A DNA stretch of 64,000 nt from Notamacropus eugenii (GCF_028372415.1 NC_092875.1:410885739-410949738); one strand, 5' to 3'; counted from the stretch's first letter, positions 22,735 through 35,016 are shown. Notes: generated by a model not told the origin, from the sequence alone. Translations and numbers: made by a program.

Positions 22735-23155
22735 TATCTTCAGTCATCTACCCCAATCTTGTCCTTCAGTCATGTGCAATTCTGAATGACTCCATGGACC
22801 AGTGCTAGGTCTTTCTATCCACTCTCTCCTGAAGTCTGTCCAAAGTCATGTCTGTTGTTTTCATGACACTATTCATCTCATCCTCTGTTGTCACCATCTT
22901 CTTTTTTCTTCAATATTCCCTGACATCAGGGTCTTTTTAATCGTAAACTTCAAGACAGCTTTTACACTCTCTTCTTTCACCCTCATCAAGAGACTTCTTA
23001 GTTCTTAACTTTCTGCCATCAGTGGTATTGTCTGAACATCTGAGATAGTTGATCTTCCTGAGATCATAATTCTGGATTTTGATTTGTCTAGTCTGGCATT
23101 TTGTTTGATGTGCATACTCTGAATGTAGGTTAAAGAAAGTGACAATATAAAAAAA
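22735..23155 (-). mobile_element. BovB/RTE LINE 3' fragment
   Basis: The plus-strand text carries BovB landmarks in order: 'cttcagtcatgtgcaattctgaatgactccatggacc' (BovB: ttcagtcatgtccaactctttgtgaccccatggac) at about 22765-22800, 'tgccatcagtggtattgtctgaacatctgagatagttgat' near 23010-23050, and 'tctggcattttgtttgatgtgcatactctgaatgtaggttaaagaaagtgacaata' near 23090-23145 (BovB: gcatttcgcatgatgtactctgcatataagttaaataaacagggtgacaata). The element is in reverse orientation, 5'-truncated, and frame-broken. Confidence 0.75.
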
Positions 23156-24689
23156 TTACAGATATAAATTATCACTACCTTGTCAGGCTTACATGATGCA
23201 TTGGCTAGCTTTCTTGAATACCCTTTTCCCCTCTCTCTTTTAAATTTTTTGTTACCAACTGTAAGCTATTAGTCAATAGAGGGAAAGAGAAAGTACATTT
23301 GAAAGTTTGGGTGTTATAAAAGGAAGGAATATCAACCAACAATTCAATTTTAAATGAGAAAAATAAGCAGCATTTTAAAATATTTGCAGGTCAAAATCAG
23401 TATGAATCAAATTAAAAGCAATGATCTAAAACTCATATTGTCATCCTAATACCATTTGCAGAATGTTTTCAGATATACAAAACATATAGAAAGAAAAAAA
23501 GAAGAATATGGCTAATTTTTAAGAATAGAATTAAAACTGTAAGAAGTTTTCTGCTTTTCTTGAGCAGAAATAATTTCTGCTGCAAAACAAATACATTGTA
23601 TTAGAGGGTAGAAAGGCTGGAAGTAAAAGAGTTGCTTTGAAGTGTTTTTATTGGGTTTCCAGGGGACACATTGACGTATTTTCTCTTTTCTTTTTGTGTT
23701 ATTCATCAAATATGTCCTAGAAGACCAAGAATTGGGCAATCTCTACACGTTGTCACATCCAGAAAATATAATCATGAATCATGCTGCTTCTGTAGGAGCA
23801 ACATCAATCACTAGAGAATTCTGGTACTGGGAGCCAGTTTTCATTTTAATCAACAGGTGACTTATTCAAATGTGATAGGGCAATATGAGTGCTATATTTC
23901 TTATTTTCCTTTCTTAACCTAAGACATTGAAAATTGCAGTATTTAATTGACCTCATGTTGTATTCACCTAAAACATTAGTTACACATCTGGCACTGGACC
24001 AATGGTACATTTAAGATTGAAGTAAATGAGTATGGAACATAAGAAGAACAATCTTTGCTTCCTTGATGATATGAAATATAATGATTCATTAAATATATCA
24101 TTTTTCTGTAATAAATTTAGATCATGCATTACACACAGCAATTTTAAAAAAAACAAGGATTGAACTTCAATATTCTATTACAGCTATCATCTATGCTCAG
24201 AAAGAAAATAATATTTCTACTAGAAATTGAAAACTATATCCTACTTAGAGAAAAATAACATTTTATTTTGCAAGATAATAGGGATAGGGATAGAATATTA
24301 ACCTGAGATTTCACTAGGTGAACGTATGGGTAATTTCAGCAAATGTTTTTCATTTTTATCTGTAAATATCTATATAGTATTTTTTTTTTCTTTTTGGGCC
24401 AAGAAACAAAATCTCAGACATCTTTTAGGTACTTAGAAAATAAAAGATAAAATAAATTTCTTCAATTTTTTGATGAAATTTAAAAAATATATATACAATG
24501 TTTTGCTAATTGGATAACAAATAAGCCACACACCATTGTGCCTTTAATGTTTGCCATTTGAAGTCTACTTTTTTTGTTCAGACATAATGAATATGTACTA
24601 GTAATAAAATAATGGAATTAAATAAAATGTCACAGTAGAGTGATAACCATAATACTTAAAACACTTGATTTCCAACTGAATCATTGCAA
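23156..24689. other. Unassigned sequence
   Basis: AT-rich, with no recognised gene or repeat family. A short poly(T) is at 24380-24389. Confidence 0.4.
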
Positions 24690-25013
24690 TTTGTAGTGTG
24701 CAGAGGAGCAATGCAGGTGATGAGAGCACTGCTCATGGTCTCTGTTGAAATTACTTATCTCTACACTGCTAGCCTCAAAGCAGTCATAGATATTGCCTAA
24801 ATGAGCAAGTGTGGCTGCATTACTAAAATTTTATTTATTAATTCCAAAATGTAAATTTCATGTACTTTTCATGTGTTGCAAAATATTATTCATGCTTTGA
24901 TTGCTTCAAACATTTAAAAATGTTTTAAGAATCTTATTTTGTAAACCACACAAAAACAGGCAATGGGCTAGAATTGACCTAAAGGTTATAGTTTGCTGAC
25001 TCCTGGCTTAGGG
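24690..25013. mobile_element. Ancient hAT-Charlie-type DNA transposon remnant
   Basis: Keeps several blocks of a mammal-wide hAT repeat: 'agcagtcatagatattgcctaaatgagcaagtgtggctgcattactaaaattttatttatt' (24780-24840), 'aatttcatgtacttttcatgtgttgcaaaatattattc' (24852-24890), 'acatttaaaaatgtttta' and 'cacaaaaacaggcaatgggctagaattgacc'. It ends 'agtttgctgactcctgg', the reverse complement of the CAGGAGTCAGCAAACT terminal repeat. No transposase frame; old judging by divergence. The subfamily is not settled. Confidence 0.7.
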
Positions 25014-25859
25014 AACTATAAGGTAAAGAAACCCTGTCTACCAACACAGTATATCATCTCTTCTTCTATGCATTCATAGTCTCAGAGAGTTGCATATAGG
25101 CATCTAAGTAGAGTAGTGCAAGGAGTCAGCCTGTACTGCAAGTAAAATTTGAATGCAGATCTTAGCTTCTAGGTCATAACTCTATCTAATACAGCACACT
25201 ATTTGAGAGGCAGCCTATGATCCAGTTATTTTTCTGTTTAAAATTTTTAAAATGACCTACTTTTAGTTTATGAGCAGGTGATAAAGCAATCTGTCACTAA
25301 GATCAGTGGAGTTAGATGTATGACTGATTTAACTGAAGTAATTGATAGAGAAGTTGACAGAAATGTGGGTAAACTTTGGTTGGCTTCACTTGTTGTCTGG
25401 TTGTGTAGTCACAACACAACAGCTACAAGTCCTTCTCATCATCACAATCATTATCATTCTCATCCTACTCAACAAAAAGTACATCTATTAATTGCCTTAT
25501 TTAATTACCATGTAATAAAAATTGCATTTTATTTGAAAGAGGTATTAAATTAAGGACAAGTTAAATTGCCTAAGAAACATTTTCCAATACTAGTGCTTTG
25601 AACCATCTATTAAGGGAAGAGGCAGGGTATTGTGTATGTTTCTAAGTCTCATTACCATTTTAGTTCTTAGAAAAATTGAATGTAAAAATGTCAGGATTGT
25701 CCTATTAGCCTAGAATTCTGTCCCTGACAATGGAGTTAAGACAATTTTCTTGCACAAAGCTGATTTCTTTATATAATTTAGAAAGTTTATTATCATGGAA
25801 CGATGATCCATACTCTTCTTTAACTACTATTATGTCTGAAACACAAAGAATTGCAAATT
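25014..25859. other. Mostly unassigned; possible diverged SINE at about 25085-25215
   Basis: The stretch near 25135-25205 ('gcaagtaaaatttgaatgcagatcttagcttc...ctaatacagcacac') resembles the reverse of an old SINE head, but too weakly to name. The rest shows no recognisable feature. Confidence 0.3.
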
Positions 25860-25990
25860 ACAGGTCTAAAGGCCTGGGTTCTTGGTCTAGCTCTACTGAT
25901 TTTGGCAAGTCCTTTTTTATGTCTTCTTTTGATACTTTGCTCTGCTAAATGAAGGAGTTCACCTTGCTTGATGTTTCTGAGTCTATGTAT
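25860..25990 (+). repeat. MIR-like fragment
   Basis: 'ctgggttcttggtctagctctactgattttggcaagtcc' followed by a 'gctctgctaaatgaaggag...gcttgatgtttctgag' block follows the order of the plus-strand MIR family (cctgggttcgaatcccggctc...gggcaagtcac...aaaatggggat...). Diverged. Confidence 0.45.
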
Positions 25991-26089
25991 TAAGCAGCAG
26001 TCTATGGGAAATTTGTATTAGTCAATAAAACTTTTACTAACCTTGGTAGTAAACATTTAAAGTTTAAAAATTAAATTCTGAAGAAGACT

Positions 26090-26220
26090 CCTTATTAGCC
26101 GGGAGAGAAGAAGACTTAGGGGAGACATGAGAGCCATCTTCAAGTATTTGAAGGGCTTTCATGTGGAAGAGGGATCAAGTTATTTTATGTCACCACAGGA
26201 TAGAACTAAAAACAATAATT
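26090..26220 (+). repeat. CR1/L3-like LINE 3' fragment
   Basis: 'ggggagacatgagagccatcttcaagtatttgaagggctttcatgtggaagagggatc' matches the well-preserved 3' block of mammalian CR1/L3-type elements (gagacatgatagctgtcttcaagtatttgaagggctgtcatgtggaagaggga). Confidence 0.6.
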
Positions 26221-26224
26221 TGAA

Positions 26225-26345
26225 AATAATAACTCACAGTTGTAGCATGCATTACAGTTTTCAACATGCTTTCACATATATTATCTCACTTGAACCTCAC
26301 AATAACTGTAAAATACACTCATTTTATGTTATCTTCATAGTGATT
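26225..26345 (-). repeat. MIR fragment
   Basis: 'catgctttcacatatattatctcacttgaacctcacaataactgta...tcattttatgtt' matches the reverse MIR tail (gctttacatgtattatctcatttaatcctcacaacaaccctatga). Confidence 0.65.
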
Positions 26346-26420
26346 ATGATTTTGAAGGATTTCTATGCTACATGAAAATGTTTCTTGAATACAGTTTTCA
26401 AATTAAATAATTCATAAATT

Positions 26421-26562
26421 CATATGTGTGTGCATGTGTACATATGTATATGTACATATGCATATATACATAAACAAATGTGCATATGTGTGCATATAGA
26501 TATACATGCACATACATGCATATATACATACATGCATATGTGGGTGTGTCTGTGTGTGTGTA
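26421..26562. repeat. TG/TA/CATA compound microsatellite
   Basis: Alternating purine-pyrimidine repeats (TGTGTG, TACATA, CATATG) run throughout; the overlapping frame of Cys, His, Tyr, Ile and Met is a repeat product. Confidence 0.85.
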
Positions 26563-26567
26563 GAAGG

Positions 26568-26820
26568 CACCTTAAAGGTCATAGGATTATAGATCTGGAG
26601 GTAAAAGGAAACTTAGAGGTTATCTTTCACATGCTTCGTCTCGGTCTCTCTCTATTAGTCTCTGTCTGTCTGTCTCTCTGTCACAGTCTTTGTTTCTCTC
26701 TCATGACGAAGTCCATGCTGATGCAAAACAAGGATAGTGTCCAAGGACACAATGCAAACAGTAAATGGCAGAATCAGTTTGAGTATCGACCTCTGAGACC
26801 AAATCCCACATTGTTATGAC
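26568..26820 (-). repeat. Old SINE interrupted by a CT-rich microsatellite
   Basis: The first part 'ccttaaaggtcataggattatagatctggaggtaaaaggaaacttagaggttatc' (26570-26625) is the 'gatctagagctggaagggaccttagaggccatc' motif found at the start of reverse MIR3/MON1-like SINEs. A (TC/TCTG)n run sits at about 26641-26702. The SINE end ('gtaaatggcagaatcagtttgagtatcgacctctgagacc') resumes at 26761-26805. Confidence 0.5.
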
Positions 26821-26894
26821 TTGCCAAAACAAGAAAAAAACTTATAGAATTTCCCTCTCATCTGGGATCAAGATCAATCAACTGAAGGAATACA

Positions 26895-27080
26895 TAGTTC
26901 AAAAGAAAGAAAAGTGGTGGATTTAAAATCTGAATATGTGAATTTAAATACTAGTCCTGCCTTTAAATAGTAGTCCTTACAGGGCAAGTCACAACCTCTC
27001 TAGTGATAATTTTCCTCATCTATAAATGAAGATGTTGGGTTAAATGGGTTCTAAAATTTCTTCCAGCTCTAAATTGATAA
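26895..27080 (+). repeat. MIR-family SINE
   Basis: Order of plus-strand MIR motifs: 'tgtgaatttaaatactagtcctgcc', 'agggcaagtcacaacctctctagtg', 'ttttcctcatctataaatgaagatgttgggttaaatgggttctaaaatttcttccagctctaaattg'. The last part is the common ending of MIR-related SINEs in mammals. Confidence 0.7.
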
Positions 27081-27544
27081 TAATCGAAATAGGTTTATTA
27101 AATTCATTTTGGTAAAAAGTAAAACAATATTTAGTTCTCTGCAAAAATGAAAATGAAAATATTACCTTTGCTAAATATGCTTTTATCTCTATTGCTCTGA
27201 ATATAGCAAGTTCCTAAGGCATTTTGAATTAAAATGTTTAAGATAGATATTTGAAATTAAAAAAATAACAGAAATCAAGTTGCTTCCTTGCACCATTCTG
27301 TGTCTAAAAGTCATGTTCTTAAGCAATGAGAAGGAAACATTATTTAGTAAGAAAGAATAAGGAAAATTACCTTATCTTTAATTTTTAATTTTTATGGTAT
27401 ATATTTTTGTATAATATTCATGTAACTTCATTTCTAATGTGACTGTTTTTATTCAGTGGGAAAATGAATGAAAACATTTAGTTATATTTTCTCTTCTAAT
27501 TAATATAAGTTCTTTTGTCATATGTTTGTGTCCACACAGAACAC

Positions 27545-27612
27545 ATGCACATATACATATCTGTGTATGTATGTATGTGTGTATATGTATGTAATTATGC
27601 ATATATATATAG
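27545..27612. repeat. TATG/TA microsatellite
   Basis: Short compound run of CATATACATA, TATGTATG and TATATATATA. Confidence 0.75.
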
Positions 27613-27734
27613 TATAATACCTATTTGATATATTCTCTTGGCATTTCTCACTATAATTTGGATAGAGAAACAATGAACTGAATGATATCTAAGTCAGAGT
27701 TTTCTGATTTTATATTATTAGCAGTAATTTTCCA

Positions 27735-29770
27735 TTTTCTTCCAATTTTCCATGTTTTACAATTAATCCATCAGTGATCATTATTAAGTGTGTACTATGT
27801 GTTACTTACTTTGTTAGCCAATGGTAATACAAAGAAGGGCAGAAGATAGTTCCTGCTCTCAAGGAACTCCCAGTCCAGTAAGTGAGAAAACATGCAAATA
27901 ACTATGTATGAACAAAATGAATACATGATAAATTACTATCAGCCCTCAGAGTAAATGCAATTGCATTAACAGATATCAGGAAGTGTCTTCATATGGATGA
28001 TGAAATTTTGACTGCTATTTGTAGGAATTCAGAGAAACCAAGAGCCAAGGTGAGGAGGAAAAGAATTCTATATTTGGGACCCAAGGAGGGACAATATCCA
28101 GAGTCAAGGGATGGAAGATATTGGGAGAGGAACAGCAAAAAGGCCAGACACTGGATCAGAATATTCAGATATGAGTAAAGTGTGATATGACTAGAAATGT
28201 AGAAAGAAACCAAGTTATGAAGGATGTTGAGTGCCAACCAGAAGATATGATATTTTAATCCTTAGAGATAATAGCAAACCACTGAAATTTATTGAATGAG
28301 GGAGGGAGGCCTACCTTCTAGGAAAATCAAATTGGCAGCTTCATGGAGGATAGTTAGTAGTGAGAGAGACTTATAGCGAGGCTAATCAGTAGCTTATTTT
28401 AATAGTTCCTATATGAGATAATGAGAGCCTACACCATGGTGATGGCAGAGTGAGAGGACAGAAGGGGGCATATACAAGAGACTTGGTGAAAGTGGAAACA
28501 GCAGATTGGATTTTAGTGGATTGAGACACAGTGGGAAGTCAGGAATAATATCAGCTTGTAAGCCTGGGTGTCTAGGAAGTTGCTGGCACCCTCTATAGAT
28601 AATGAATTCAATTTTAGACATGTTGAGTTCAAGATGTCTTCAAGAAATTCTGTGTGAGAAGTCCAGTAGGCAGTTGAAGATGCAAGTAAATTTGAAGTTG
28701 ATATTTAAGATGCAAGTCAGCAGAAATGTTTTGACTAGATAAATAGATTTGAGAATCATGAATTGGAAGATAATTAATGAATATGTGGAAACTGATTATC
28801 AAGTGAAATAGCATAGAGGGACAAAATGGCAGAACCCTAGGAACTCCTTTTGTTACTAACCATCCTATGGATAATGGTCCAACAAGGGAGCCTTAGAATG
28901 AGTCATAAGATAGGTAGGAGGGATCCATGATAGAGTAGTATTACAAAAAACCAGAGAGACGGAGCAAAAGCTAATTAATGCATCAAGAAGAAGGTAATAA
29001 TCAGGGCCATAGGCTACAGGAGAAATCAAGAAGAATGAGAATTGAGAAAAGATAAAGATTTGGCAATTGAGAGAATATTGATAACTGTAGAGAACAGTTA
29101 AAGGGGAATGAAGAAGTCAATAGTCAGACTGGGCAGAATTAAGAAGACAGTAGGACTAAAGAATATATGGACATTTATTGTGGAGGGCCTTCACAAGAAA
29201 TTTAACCTCAAAAAGGGGGGAGGGAACTAAAATAATAATTAATATTATTGGATGAATTCATTGAGGTATTTTTGCTTTTGGATTGGGAAACATTGATGTC
29301 ATCATAGGCAAGAGGAAAACAACCACTATAAAATGAGAGATAAGATTAATGAAGAATGGGGATAATGGAAAGGGAATGTGCTGGAGAAAGGATGGAATAA
29401 GATCACTTGTGCATGTATAAGGAGTTTGTTTTAGAAAGAAGAATGGCCACTTCTTAATGGGGAGATAGGGCTGAAAGCAGACATAGTTACAAAATACATC
29501 TAAATTTAGTGAGATGAAGAGAAGAGAAGAGAGAGTTCTCTCCAAATGACTTCAGGGTTTTTGCTTGTCTGTTTGCTTTTGTTTTTGTTTTGTTTTATTT
29601 TTCTGTGAAATATGAGGCAACATTTTTCACTGACAGAGGAGAGGAAGGGGAACTATGGGGAGGTGTGGAGAAAGATGAAAAAGTTTGGACAGGATGATGT
29701 GGTTATTGGGATAGTGAATCAATTAAAGTAATATTTAAGGATTTCCATATTGAAGTTAAGGTCTAATTTA
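27735..29770 (+). repeat. ~2-kb ancient interspersed repeat, family not named
   Basis: The beginning ('gtgtactatgtgttacttactttgttagccaatggtaatacaaag...gttcctgctctcaaggaactcccagtcca') matches the reverse of the tail shared by L2-like repeats. It is followed by a long purine-rich non-coding body whose phrases ('gttatgaaggatgttgagtgccaa', 'gatggcagagtgagaggacagaagggggcatatacaagaga', 'aagcctgggtgtctaggaagttgctg', 'aagaatgagaattgagaaaag') I recognise as a recurrent mammalian repeat of this length, but I cannot recall its name with confidence. No protein is encoded. Divergence from the remembered consensus is high, so the copy is old. Confidence 0.5.
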
Positions 29771-30154
29771 GATTCAAGAAGAATTACTTATATTTTCCTT
29801 AAATTTCCTTTTGGGAGTCTGTGGGCACTTTTTTATTTTAGTAGACCAGGACTTAAGCCCATCTTGTTCAACCAATTCATTTCATCCAGGATTTTACAAT
29901 TTTTCATCTCATCTCTAAATTTTTATCTCTTTATATTATAGATTCTCAATTAAAAAGAAATCTTCTGATTGTAGTCTATCCACCCATGTGATCATTGCAG
30001 TCATGCATCCATTGATTTTTCTATCATTTATATTTCTCCTGAGGTTAAACTATGCAAGAGTCTTAGGGGAAGTGATATAATGTTGTAATTCATTTTGCCT
30101 GGGATGACCTACATCTTATACTCCTCAGCTATCCCATGGAACATTCTAATGGTA

Positions 30155-30236
<82 letters not shown>

Positions 30237-30293
30237 CAGAGAGAGACAGAGAGAGAGAGACAGAGAGAGACAGAGAGAGACAGAGAGAAGAGA

Positions 30294-30325
<32 letters not shown>

Positions 30326-30352
30326 CAGAGAGAGAGAGAGACAGAGAGAGGT

Positions 30353-30385
<33 letters not shown>

Positions 30386-30595
30386 CAGGAGAGAGACACA
30401 GAGACAGAGAGACAGAGACAGAGAGACAGAGACAAGAGAGGACAGAGACAGAGACAGACAGAGAGAGACACAGAGAGACAGAGAGAGACAGAGAGAAAGA
30501 GACAGAGAGAGAGACAGAGAAGCAGAGACAGCCAAAGAGACAGAGACACTCAGAGACAGCTAGACACACAGAGGGAGACAGAGACAAAGAGAAAC
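30155..30595. repeat. ~440-bp GA-rich purine tract
   Basis: A pure (GA)n run of about 75 bases (30157-30232) grades into GACAGAGAGA-type higher-order repeats to about 30595. Almost the whole plus strand is purine with occasional C, and mirror symmetry in the pure part permits triplex (H-DNA) folding. Frames on both strands (Arg-Glu on plus; Ser-Leu on minus) extend up to 170 codons purely from composition. Confidence 0.95.
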
Positions 30596-30597
30596 TT

Positions 30598-30713
30598 AAA
30601 TATATAGATGATTAGATAGGTATATAAATAGATGATGGATGACATGTAGGTAGTTAGGTAGATGACAGATAGATATTTAGATAGATAGACAGATAATAGA
30701 TAGATAGATAGAT
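30598..30713. repeat. GATA-type tetranucleotide microsatellite
   Basis: Imperfect GATA/TAGA/TAGG repeats directly follow the GA tract, ending with (GATA)4 at about 30693-30712. Confidence 0.85.
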
Positions 30714-30895
30714 CAGAATCATTACTGAAACCCAGCTCCTCCTTACTCTGAGACCAGCACTCTTATTCATCTCACCAGGCAGATACTTTGTTAAAAAATA
30801 TTTAACATGGCAAATAGCAAAATAACCCTAATTCCTAGGTGATTCCACATTGCATCTCTTCATAGAGAAAAGTAGACAGTTATCCCTTACAACTT
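30714..30895. other. Possible old SINE end, otherwise unassigned
   Basis: 'actgaaacccagctcctccttactctgagaccagcactcttattcatctcacc' at 30725-30778 resembles the reverse head of a MIR/tRNA SINE (aacccaggtcctctgactcc..agccagcgctct). Only this block is suggestive. Confidence 0.35.
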
Positions 30896-31170
30896 ATTTA
30901 AAGTTCAATACAATAGACATTTCTTTAGTACAAATCATTGTGTTGAATAGAGTTATAAATATAAACATTAAAATTTCCATGCTTTGAAGGAGCTTACATT
31001 CCACTATGCAAACATAAGTAAATACCAGATGATCTCAGAGTCCACAGAGCACTATTATCCTGAAAGACTTCTGGAAGGATGTGGCATCCCAAGTTAGACT
31101 TGAATAGGAAGGTGAGAATTCTTAGAAGGCAGATGAAGAGATAACATGTACCCTGGTGCTGTGATCCCAC
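30896..31170 (+). repeat. L2-tail-like repeat, related to 27735-29770
   Basis: 'acatttctttagtacaaatcattgtgttgaatagagttataaatataaa...gaaggagcttacattcc' repeats the opening of the 27.7-kb element (extended tail: agtgcctactatgtgc..ctgggatacaaa..aaggagcttacattct), followed by 'ctggaaggatgtggcatcccaagttagacttgaataggaaggtgagaatt', the next block of the same family. Confidence 0.5.
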
Positions 31171-31765
31171 AGAGAAGGCACTCAGTATTGTAACCTGATC
31201 CCATCTTCATTTATGTGAAGTTTCCCTGTGTCCTTCCACATATCCTTCCTGGAATATTTGCCCATTGTCCTAGAGACCTTTCATTAGGTCTGCAATTATG
31301 TCAAGGTTCTGTAATGGTAAGGGTATTTGAAGATCTTAATAGGCCCATGTGATCTTCTATAAGCTTTGGTCCATCCCACAGTCTTAGTCACATGGAGCTG
31401 ATGGCAGGAGGAGCTTGCTGAATGTGTGGAATAGGAACAGAGAGTGAGGCAGAGATGGGAAAGAGCAGTCAGAGTAGAGCGGAGCAGCTAGCATGAGTGA
31501 GAGGGGGAGTGATTTTGCCTAAGAGAACGTGCTTGTGGGGAGACCTGATGGAGGGAAGGCTTGGCAATGGCCCTGCTCCCTGAATTGATAATGTGTATAG
31601 ATTTCTTTGTTACTGTGATGCGTTTGGCTTTCTGGTGTTTGGATAAATTTCTTGGTTTTATCTTTGAGGAAGAGAGTTTATATTTTGCAAACTTACCCTG
31701 GAAATATGCATGCATATCCATAGTGGCTGCTGTGGGTATCTCATTGGTATTATAGCTTCCAGTCT
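31171..31765 (+). other. Unidentified segment, possibly an old repeat
   Basis: Compositionally distinct from its AT-rich flanks: GC-richer blocks at 31375-31580, then 'ggataaatttcttgg'. It has a 64-codon plus-strand frame (31561-31755: MALLPELIMCIDFFVTVMRLAFWCLDKFLGF..) rich in hydrophobic residues. I do not recognise a protein, and the frame is within chance length. It could be a terminal repeat or spacer of an element I cannot name. Confidence 0.25.
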
Positions 31766-32146
31766 AGTACTTTCTCTTTACATCTTCTATCTTCACCCTA
31801 ATCTGATCCTACCTTGTTACAGGAGTGGCCCACCTCCTTTGTCAATTGTCCATGTTCTCGATGATGTATTTTTGCTCTATCCCTCATAGAAAGTCATCAT
31901 TGCTAAAGAAGATTCTCTTTTGATAACCAAACAATGCCCAATTCACCCCAGTCCACAGTTGTCATGGTAGTAACTTTCTTTTAAATGATGCAGAACTTTG
32001 TCAAGCACTTTTCAAAATTCACAAATCAGGTATTCTATACAATTGCAAACTTCTCAAGTCAGGGACAATAACTCTATTAAAGGCAGTTTCTAAATAAAGG
32101 TGCTTGGTAGGTCATATAACTAGTCTGAGAGACATCAGACTTTGCA

Positions 32147-33012
<866 letters not shown>

Positions 33013-33309
33013 AGACTTGGCATTTTATTCAACAGTCGATCATGAGGACCAAAATGTGATAGGATCAGCTGTTGGTCCAGCTCTTTGCATAAAGATGGAA
33101 ATATATACATATAGGTATATCATTCTACTATTTATTGGCTCTGTAGTTGATTGAGTTAAACAACATATAGGTAAAAATAAATAGAATATAACCACTCTTT
33201 CCCCTGTCTAATTTATGCTCCCCTGGCTAGCTCTACAGAAATTATAAAAACACCAATATTTACTACTACAATACTAATATTTTAAACAAGTAGTGGCAGC
33301 TCCACAAGA

Positions 33310-33480
33310 ATCAATCATTTAGTCAATAAGTTATTTTATTAAGTACCTACTAATTGCCAAGACTATGTTATACACTGAGTATATAAGTGCAAAAGAAACA
33401 ATAGTCTCTACTCACAAAGAACATACATCCTAATGGGAGAGAAACTAAGTATGATGTATTTACTTCAGTGCTCAGTGATC
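33310..33480 (+). repeat. L2-tail-like repeat
   Basis: 'tattttattaagtacctactaattgccaagactatgttatacactgagtatataagtgcaaaagaaacaatagtctctactcacaaagaacatacatcctaatgggag' follows the same order as 27735 and 30896 (aagcacctactatgtgccaggcac...gatacaaa...agtccctgc..caaggagcttac). Confidence 0.6.
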
Positions 33481-33544
33481 TCAGTTTTTCAGATAGATTC
33501 CTCCAGGCTGCCAGGATAGATGTGAGACCCACTACATGAGAATT

Positions 33545-34425
33545 TTTTTCTTTTTTTTAAACTTATGGAATAAAATAAGCATTTCCATAAAATAGTATAA
33601 TAAAAAGATGATTGTACATGAAACTACAAACCTATGATGTACAAGTTGCTATTTCTTTTAAATACATAAAGAAGTTATGTAAATTTCTTTTTTTCTTCCC
33701 CCTCCTGCCCTGAAGGAGGCTATCATTAGACACACACACATACACACACACACGTACACATATATGTGTAAAATTATTCTATACATAGTTCTATTTGTCA
33801 GTTCTTTCACTGAATGAAGATAATGTCTTTCTTCATAGGTCCTTTATAGTTAATTTGGGTATTAATAGTAATGAAAATGACTTATTCACTCAAAGTCTTT
33901 CTTAAAACAATATTGTTATTAATGCATACAATGTTCTCTTGGTTCTATTCATTTCCCTTTTCATTATTTCATGCCAATCTTTCCATGTTTTTCTATGATC
34001 ATTGAGATCACCATTTCTTAGAGCTCAGTATTGTTCTATCACAATCATGTGCCATAAATTGTTCCCAATAAAAAATGAACATCCTTGCAATTTATAATTC
34101 TTTGCTACCACTAAGAGAGCTTCTATAACATTTTTAGAATATAGAGGGTTTTTTTTTTCCTTTTTCCTTCATCATCTTTGAAAATACACCTAGTTGTGGT
34201 GTTGCTACTCATTCAGATTGTCCTCTAAAATGTTTGGATTTTCTCACAGATCTACCAACAGTGTATTAGTGTCCCCATTTCCCCACATTCCTTTGAACAC
34301 TTGTTTCTTTCCACTACAATCATTTTAGCCCATCTGATAGGTATAAAATGAGATCTCAAAGTTCTTTTAATTTACATTTCTTTAATTAATAATGATTTAG
34401 ACTAATTCTTAACACTCCCTTCTCT
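33545..34425 (-). mobile_element. Old L1 LINE 3' end
   Basis: Reverse-oriented and strongly diverged. Landmarks shared with the younger L1s, in order, are 'aatgttctcttggttctattcatttccc', 'catgccaatctttccatgtttttctatgatcat', 'ttcttagagctcagtattgttctatcacaatcatgtg', 'gagcttctataacattttt', 'cagatctaccaacagtgtattagtgtcccc' and 'gtataaaatgagatctcaaagttcttttaatttacatttctttaat'. No frame is open. A small CA run lies at 33731-33755. The divergence suggests an older subfamily than the 2.9-8.4 kb copies. Confidence 0.75.
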
Positions 34426-34434
34426 TATCACGGA

Positions 34435-34640
34435 GAAACTCTGTGATATCATGGAGAGAGCTGGATTTAATATAATATCTGCATGACTAACCAAGTCACA
34501 ACCTCCTTGATCTTTGGTTTTTTATTCTGCAAAATGGGGCTGTTGTTTTCAATACTTACCTCATGAGGTTGCCATTAATGTCAATAAGATCAAAGTATAA
34601 AAATGTGCTTTGTAGAATTCGATGTGCTATGTAAATGGAA
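34435..34640 (+). repeat. MIR fragment
   Basis: 'atggagagagctggatttaat...accaagtcacaacctccttgatctttggttttttattctgcaaaatggggctgttgttttcaatacttacctcatgaggttgcc...tgtgctttgtagaattcgatgtgctatgtaaatg' follows the full MIR order on the plus strand. Confidence 0.7.
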
Positions 34641-35016
34641 AACTTTATACTTATATTATTGACAGAAGCTACATATTATTTAATAAAAACCATGAAAAAT
34701 ATTTGAATTAGTTCTTATTATCACTCAGTGCACATTTTTGGTGCTTTATCATTAAGAAGTATGGAGATCATACAACTTGGAAATAAACTATCTCTAGCAT
34801 TTATTTTGTACTCTCATTTTTTTCCTGTTGTTAGAGATAGCTGTACCTGAGTTGAGATAGACTATTTTAAATTCATATGATATCAAAATGACTACCAATG
34901 GATTACATTTGTACAATCCTTCTACCATTCATAAAGTGCTGACTAAGTTCTTTCCTTTGATGTTCACTGTAACCTGTGAGGCAAGCAGGTCAGACATTAT
35001 AATTTGCCTTTAACAG

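Noticed and set aside
25278-25553. 91-codon plus-strand frame with a His-rich stretch
   Set aside because: The His run comes from a short CATCATCACAATCATTATC low-complexity stretch; no homology is recognisable.
30095-30607. 170-codon plus-strand frame and 129-152-codon minus-strand frames
   Set aside because: Arg-Glu and Ser-Leu runs produced by the GA repeat; every frame is open because the repeat lacks stop codons.
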